Assembly: GCA_024280115.1 (NCBI GenBank)
Contig: JAJRQT010000193.1
Coordinates: 1-58,133, forward strand
Source: Bacteroidota bacterium
GTDB taxonomy: Bacteria; Bacteroidota; Bacteroidia; Cytophagales; Cyclobacteriaceae
Reading direction: 5' to 3'
Length of the DNA: 58,133 bases
The position numbers and the translations under genes were made by a program. Positions 53,897 to 58,133 of the stretch are shown piece after piece (position 1 is the stretch's first letter; every line of letters begins with the position of its first letter). The notes under the pieces are model-generated. The model was not told the origin of the DNA, ran no database searches, and was given only the letters and a program-made list of their open reading frames with translations.

Positions 53897-55354
53897 TTAG
53901 GTGGTTTTTCTCCTGAGGATTTTAAAATATGATACCAACCCTGAATAGAACAGAAATATTAAACCCACATAAAATAATAGTGTGCTGTATTCGGCATACA
54001 CCTCACTAAAACCAGCTATATCTTCGATTTCTGAATAATAATAAATACCCAGCGACAGCAAGAATAAAGCGCTAATTATACCGATAACCGGAATAAGTCT
54101 TTCGGCTGATAATTGATTTTTTAATTCTACTTTTCTTGAAATATCTGTTTTAACAAGGGCAAATACAAAAGCCCAGAATGTCCAGGATATTAATTGGTAT
54201 AAATTCAAAGTTCTGAAATAGCTGAATACTGTAAAGAGCGGACTTAAAAGCAGATACTTATTGTCGTAATATGGTCTGTCTATGTAAAGCAAAACTTTGA
54301 GCTTGCTTTGGTCACGCGTTCTGATGATATGTAATATGGCTTCTTCCTTTGACTTGGGATCTAAATCGCGCCAATCGGGAATTTTAAAGGCATTCCAAAC
54401 AGTGCATACATTACCGTAACCATGGAAGTCCAAACCGCCATTCATTATCAGGCCATTATCACCGCAATAGTTCTTTATTTTTTGATAAACATCTCTGTTA
54501 TAAGTTTTATCTGTAGCCGTATTTTCAATCTCAAAACCATCAACACCAATTTCTCTAAAATAATCCAGTGACATTTTTTCACCATCAAACCAATGGTTTA
54601 CGATAACAGCACCGCCATTTGCACGAACCGAATCAATAACGGTAGAATCTTCATATCCACTTGTGTCAAATTTCCTTTTCAGACCGAGTAGGCTTAGGTG
54701 ATTTGACCCTGAAAACTCTTCTCCACAAATTACTAAAGGTTCTATTGGAAATTTGTTATTTCGCTGTGCCTTAACAAGATCCAGAGTTCTGTCATGGTTA
54801 TTGTGGTCTGTTATGAAAAAGGCGTCAAACCCATTGCGCTTATGCCATTTCCATAAACCCTCCTGCGAAATCAGTCCGTCATGGCTGTACTTTGTATGCG
54901 AATGAGTGGTAACGAGAATTGAATCAGTGGTCTTGTTCACAATAGTATTATTTGGTAGTGGAATGAATAGCATTATTACAAAACCGGTGAACCACAAACC
55001 AATTACAATCGGCAAATTGACCAATTGGGTGATGATAAATTTTCTCTTAGTCTGTCTATCTTTTATTGTAATTATTATAAAAATACTATAAAAGATAAAA
55101 ATTGTTATTATCCAAACCAGCAAATATTGTTGCTCTGTGAGTGCATAGAGTGAACGGTTAAAAAAGAGTAAGACGCCAAGAACCGGTTCAAATAAAATTC
55201 TCCAGATAGAAATTTTTAATCCAAATTTCTTTACCATCTCCAGCGTAAGAGCATCGGTTATATGTATTGGGAAATGAAAAATTATCGAAATGATTGCAAT
55301 AATAATGATGAATACGCCAGTCGAGTATCTGAGATTTTTATTTATTCTATCCAT
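53897..55354 (-). CDS. Membrane protein with PHP metal-hydrolase domain
   Basis: 485 residues. Membrane segments in the first 130 residues (three or four, e.g. 'IIIIAIISIIFHF', 'LLVWIITIFIFYSIFII', 'LPIVIGLWFTGFVIMLFI'), then a PHP-type hydrolase domain (about 145-335), then more membrane segments near 385-475. Metal-binding motifs: 'THSHTKYSHDG' (about 151), 'ITDHNNHD' (about 187), 'NHW' (about 250) and 'GGLDFHGYG' (about 307). PHP domains act as phosphoesterases; here the domain is likely periplasmic between membrane bundles. No closer family named. Confidence 0.82.
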   Translation of the reverse strand: MDRINKNLRYSTGVFIIIIAIISIIFHFPIHITDALTLEMVKKFGLKISIWRILFEPVLGVLLFFNRSLYALTEQQYLLVWIITIFIFYSIFIIITIKDRQTKRKFIITQLVNLPIVIGLWFTGFVIMLFIPLPNNTIVNKTTDSILVTTHSHTKYSHDGLISQEGLWKWHKRNGFDAFFITDHNNHDRTLDLVKAQRNNKFPIEPLVICGEEFSGSNHLSLLGLKRKFDTSGYEDSTVIDSVRANGGAVIVNHWFDGEKMSLDYFREIGVDGFEIENTATDKTYNRDVYQKIKNYCGDNGLIMNGGLDFHGYGNVCTVWNAFKIPDWRDLDPKSKEEAILHIIRTRDQSKLKVLLYIDRPYYDNKYLLLSPLFTVFSYFRTLNLYQLISWTFWAFVFALVKTDISRKVELKNQLSAERLIPVIGIISALFLLSLGIYYYSEIEDIAGFSEVYAEYSTLLFYVGLIFLFYSGLVSYFKILRRKTT

Positions 55355-55442
55355 ATTTCATCATTGTGATATCGGAATAAATGTACAATTTTTCATGGAG
55401 TGAAGTATTGATTGTATGGGTAATTTCAGAACATTTTTTATA

Positions 55443-55470
55443 AAAAAAAGCTTCGATTCACGAAGCTTTT
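55443..55470 (-). terminator. Rho-independent terminator after queA
   Basis: AAAAGCTTCG (55446-55455) and CGAAGCTTTT (55461-55470) form a perfect 10-bp stem around ATTCA. On the minus strand it is followed by eight T. It ends the queA transcript. Confidence 0.85.
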
Positions 55471-55532
55471 CAAACTTATTCCCAAACTCAGCAATTAAGC
55501 GATTTTTGCCTTTATAATTTGCCCGGTTAGGG

Positions 55533-56579
55533 TTATATTATTAGCATAGCATCTCCATAACTGAAAAAACGATATTTTTCTTTTATGGCAGTCTGATATG
55601 CATCTAAAACCAATTCATACCCGCCAAAAGCGCAGGCCATCATGAGCAGGGTACTTTCCGGCATATGGAAATTTGTGACAAGTGCGTTGCAAATTTTAAA
55701 TTCATAAGGAGGGAAAATGAATTTATCAGTCCATCCCTCGCGCACTTTCAATCTGCCATTGGCGGAAACTGAAGATTCTAATGATCTCATTGAGGTTGTA
55801 CCCACTGCACAGACTCGTTTTTTATTATCCAGCGCTCTATTAACGATTTCTACAGTTTCTTTAGCGACGCGGAAGTTTTCAGAATCCATTTTGTGTTTTG
55901 TAAGATCTTCTACATCCACAGGCCTGAAGGATCCAAGGCCAATATGTAATGTAATTGGTGTCATGTCTGCACCGATTATTTCCATTCTTTTCACGAGTTG
56001 TTTTGTGAAATGCATTCCCGCAGTGGGGGCAGCGACAGCACCGATATTTTCTGCAAATAGGGTTTGAAATCTTTCCCGGTCTTCCGGCTCAGTTTCACGT
56101 TTTATATACTTTGGCAATGGTGTTTCGCCTAAGGTATCAATCAGGTTTCTGAATTCCTCATCGGATCCATCATAGAGAAACCGGATTGTACGACCTCGTG
56201 AGGTTGTATTATCGATTACTTCGGCAACCAGGTCGCCTTCTCCGAAATATAATTTATTACCAACTCTGATTTTCCTTGCGGGATCCACCAGGACATCCCA
56301 GAGTTTCATTTCACTGTTGAGTTCTCTCAATAGAAATACTTCTATTTTAGCTCCGGTTTTTTCCTTATTTCCATAAAGTCTGGCCGGAAACACCTTGGTA
56401 TCATTATAGACAAGAGCATCCCCGTCACTGAAATAATCAATAATATCTTTAAAGGTTTTATGCTCAATCTTTCCGGAATCTTTATGGATGACCATTAAAC
56501 GGGATTCATCCCTATTTTCAGCCGGATATAAAGCTATTGAGCCAACTGGCAATTCGAACTTGAATTCAGATAATTTCAT
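55533..56579 (-). CDS. queA: tRNA queuosine ribosyltransferase-isomerase QueA
   Basis: 348-residue enzyme that moves the ribosyl group of SAM to preQ1 in tRNA (queuosine pathway). 'LPVGSIALYPAENRDESRLMVI' start, 'GDALVYNDTKVFPARLYG', 'LPKYIKRETEPEDRERFQT' with 'VAAPTAGMHFT' and 'HIGLGSFRPV' are all family hallmarks; 'VTNFHMPESTLLMMACAFGG' near the end too. A TAACTTTG -7 box lies upstream on the minus strand (56633-56640). Divergent from the permease gene. Confidence 0.96.
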   Translation of the reverse strand: MKLSEFKFELPVGSIALYPAENRDESRLMVIHKDSGKIEHKTFKDIIDYFSDGDALVYNDTKVFPARLYGNKEKTGAKIEVFLLRELNSEMKLWDVLVDPARKIRVGNKLYFGEGDLVAEVIDNTTSRGRTIRFLYDGSDEEFRNLIDTLGETPLPKYIKRETEPEDRERFQTLFAENIGAVAAPTAGMHFTKQLVKRMEIIGADMTPITLHIGLGSFRPVDVEDLTKHKMDSENFRVAKETVEIVNRALDNKKRVCAVGTTSMRSLESSVSANGRLKVREGWTDKFIFPPYEFKICNALVTNFHMPESTLLMMACAFGGYELVLDAYQTAIKEKYRFFSYGDAMLII

Positions 56580-56632
56580 ATTTAATATTACGGTATTAAA
56601 TAGTATAAAGTGTATGGAATTTTAAAAGGCTG

Positions 56633-56640
56633 CAAAGTTA
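56633..56640 (-). promoter_or_regulatory. -7 box of queA
   Basis: On the minus strand TAACTTTG, perfect TAnnTTTG, about 54 bases before the ATG. The -33 partner is not clear. Confidence 0.45.
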
Positions 56641-56699
56641 ATAATTTGTTTGGTTATTGTTAATGAATTAGTAAAGTCTTTTAAATAAATTATATAACC

Positions 56700-57950
56700 T
56701 TGATAATAATTAGACTGATATTTGAGAGTTTTAGATTTGCCCTGAATGCCTTGAGGCAGAATCTGCTCAGGACAATACTTTCCCTGACCGGTGTTACCAT
56801 CGGAATATTTGCCATTATTGCCGCCCTGACAGTTGTCGATTCACTCAAAGCCAATATAGAAGACAGCCTGTCATTTCTTGGGTCAGATGTGATCTATGTT
56901 GAGAAATGGCCTATGTTGATGACGCCGAATTATCCATGGTGGAAGTATTATAAAAGACCGCAAGTAATTTACACTGAATATGAGTACCTGGAAAGGAACC
57001 TAAGTAAGGCGTCAGCCATAACTTTTTTTTCGGTAACAGGAGGAAGGACCATTAAAAGAGAGAGCAGCAGTATCGGAGGTATAAATTTTTGGGGAGCGAC
57101 AGAAAATCACGGTGATCTATTTGAATTAAATATTATTGATGGTAGATATTTTTCCAATAGGGAGTTTAATTATGCCACCAATGTGGCAATAATTGGTCAT
57201 GATGTTAAGGTCACACTTTTCCCATATGAATCACCCCTGGGCAAAGAAATAAAAATTAAAGGGTTAAAATACACCGTCATTGGTTTGATGAAGGAAGCGG
57301 GAGAAACGCTTTTTAGCACACCAAGTAACGATGAATCCGTGATTGTTCCTTTTGGTTCTTTTAAAAAACTGTACTATACCGGGAAAAGAAGAGGTGTAGG
57401 AGCAAATATCTGGATTAAAGGAATGGAAAATGATGTGGGATTAATCGAACTTGAAAATGAAGTGAGAGGATTGATGCGAAATTTTCGCGGTCTTAGACCA
57501 AAGGATGACGATAATTTTGCTATTAATCGCCCCGAAGCAATTATGAATTCCTTACAGGGAATATTTGATGTACTGACCATGGCTGGCTGGTTTATTGGCA
57601 TTTTTTCCATTCTGGTTGGTGCCTTTGGTATTGCAAATATCATGTTTGTGACGGTGAGTGAACGGACAGGCATTATTGGCATTCAAAAGTCGCTCGGGGC
57701 CAAAAACTATTTTATTCTTTTTCAATTTTTATTTGAAGCGATATTTCTAAGCTTAATTGGTGGTGGTTTTGGGCTGTTGTTGGTTTATGCCGCGACCTAT
57801 ATTCCCCTGGGCTCTTTTGTACTTACACTGATGGTTAAAAATATTGTACTCGGGATAGGCATTTCTACCTTTGTCGGTGTCGCAGCTGGCATTATTCCCG
57901 CATTGATGGCGGCAAGGTTAGATCCTGTAGTGGCGATTAGATCCAATTAG
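56700..57950 (+). CDS. MacB-type ABC transporter permease
   Basis: 416 residues. A membrane segment near the start ('LLRTILSLTGVTIGIFAIIAALTVVDSL', about 23-50), a periplasmic MacB-PCD domain (about 52-270), and three membrane segments in the FtsX domain (about 287-310, 335-362, 375-405). Typical motifs: 'GATENHGDLFELNIIDGRYFSNREF', 'VSERTGIIGIQKSLGA' and 'IIPALMAARLDPVVAIR'. The start codon is TTG at 56700, where Bacteroidota homologues begin. No ATPase gene is adjacent in the window. The TAG stop is also the start of a repeat element. Confidence 0.9.
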   Translation: MIIIRLIFESFRFALNALRQNLLRTILSLTGVTIGIFAIIAALTVVDSLKANIEDSLSFLGSDVIYVEKWPMLMTPNYPWWKYYKRPQVIYTEYEYLERNLSKASAITFFSVTGGRTIKRESSSIGGINFWGATENHGDLFELNIIDGRYFSNREFNYATNVAIIGHDVKVTLFPYESPLGKEIKIKGLKYTVIGLMKEAGETLFSTPSNDESVIVPFGSFKKLYYTGKRRGVGANIWIKGMENDVGLIELENEVRGLMRNFRGLRPKDDDNFAINRPEAIMNSLQGIFDVLTMAGWFIGIFSILVGAFGIANIMFVTVSERTGIIGIQKSLGAKNYFILFQFLFEAIFLSLIGGGFGLLLVYAATYIPLGSFVLTLMVKNIVLGIGISTFVGVAAGIIPALMAARLDPVVAIRSN

Positions 57951-58000
57951 TGCCTTTCCATAAAGTCTGCTATCTGCGTTACGCCCGCCTTGCCGGATTT
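57948..58000 (+). repeat. Left end of the CCATAAAGTC element, second copy
   Basis: TAGTGCCT...CCATAAAGTC then TGCTATCTGCGTTA and CGCCCGCC match the left end at 37420 in about 34 of 40 positions. It also starts on the TAG stop of the upstream gene. The rest (to 58133) does not match the first copy and has no gene. Confidence 0.6.
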
Positions 58001-58133
58001 CTATGATTTAAACAAGCGTTGTAGCATAAGAATTTTCATATTTTCTATCTTGCTGAACACAAGCGAAAATTCTATGGATCAGCTTATTCCTCACAGCATT
58101 GATTATTGACATTTTATTTTTTCCTTCAGCTAA

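Overview
The window is chromosomal DNA from a member of the Bacteroidota, most likely a marine or soil cytophagal bacterium. The evidence is the recurring Bacteroidota promoter pattern (TTG, 17-20 bases, TAnnTTTG), the lack of Shine-Dalgarno leaders, the rpmB-rpmG-DUF4295-ftsY order, bacillithiol genes (BshC, YtxJ), DUF2795, many SP/lipobox proteins with TlpA/DUF4369 or GH2/GH31/GH130/GH172 folds, and an AT-rich base composition. No rRNA, tRNA or CRISPR array was seen.

Layout. Bases 1-121 hold the N-terminal end of an IS1595-like transposase. Bases 367-4644 (minus) carry the 2-oxoglutarate dehydrogenase operon sucA-sucB. Bases 4645-6810 hold a repeat-filled spacer, then rpmB, rpmG, a DUF4295 gene and ftsY. 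Bases 6820-9556 hold two envelope proteins (minus) and rimO (plus). Bases 9728-11846 hold bshC and a 5-formyltetrahydrofolate cyclo-ligase. Then come a GH2 lipoprotein, clpC, a WbqC-like protein and an M16 peptidase (all minus). Bases 19403-23896 hold a strange lysine-rich repeat protein, the bacilliredoxin ytxJ, a barrel-like protein and lipA. Bases 24358-26231 form a redox cluster: an atypical thioredoxin, a TrxR without the usual NADPH arginines, and an OsmC protein, closed by a strong terminator. A LacZ-type GH2 enzyme follows (minus).

Bases 29.7-35.5 kb look like an accessory zone. It holds small lipoproteins, a membrane-protein gene broken by an in-frame TGA, a decayed copy of an esterase next to its intact paralogue, a PepSY protein, a bicupin, and five copies of a palindromic REP-like repeat. 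From 35.5 to 49.8 kb there is mostly carbohydrate and central metabolism: alpha/beta hydrolase, polyprenyl synthase, GH31, GH172 (DUF2961), a PQQ dehydrogenase with cytochrome c co-directional with a GH130 mannosylglucose phosphorylase, a tandem-fused phosphofructokinase that looks like the eukaryotic enzyme, and a GH3 hydrolase. The last part (49.9-58.1 kb) has a TlpA-like protein, a small lipoprotein, an Lrp/AsnC regulator, DUF2795, ispD, a membrane PHP-domain protein, queA and a MacB-type permease.

Several unrelated families of short palindromic repeats sit between genes; one family supplies the stop codons of two genes. The most unusual items are the eukaryote-type PFK, the YSGNIK-repeat protein, the atypical thioredoxin/TrxR pair, and the clustered REP-like elements. 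All functional calls rest on recognising motifs by eye; no database search was run.
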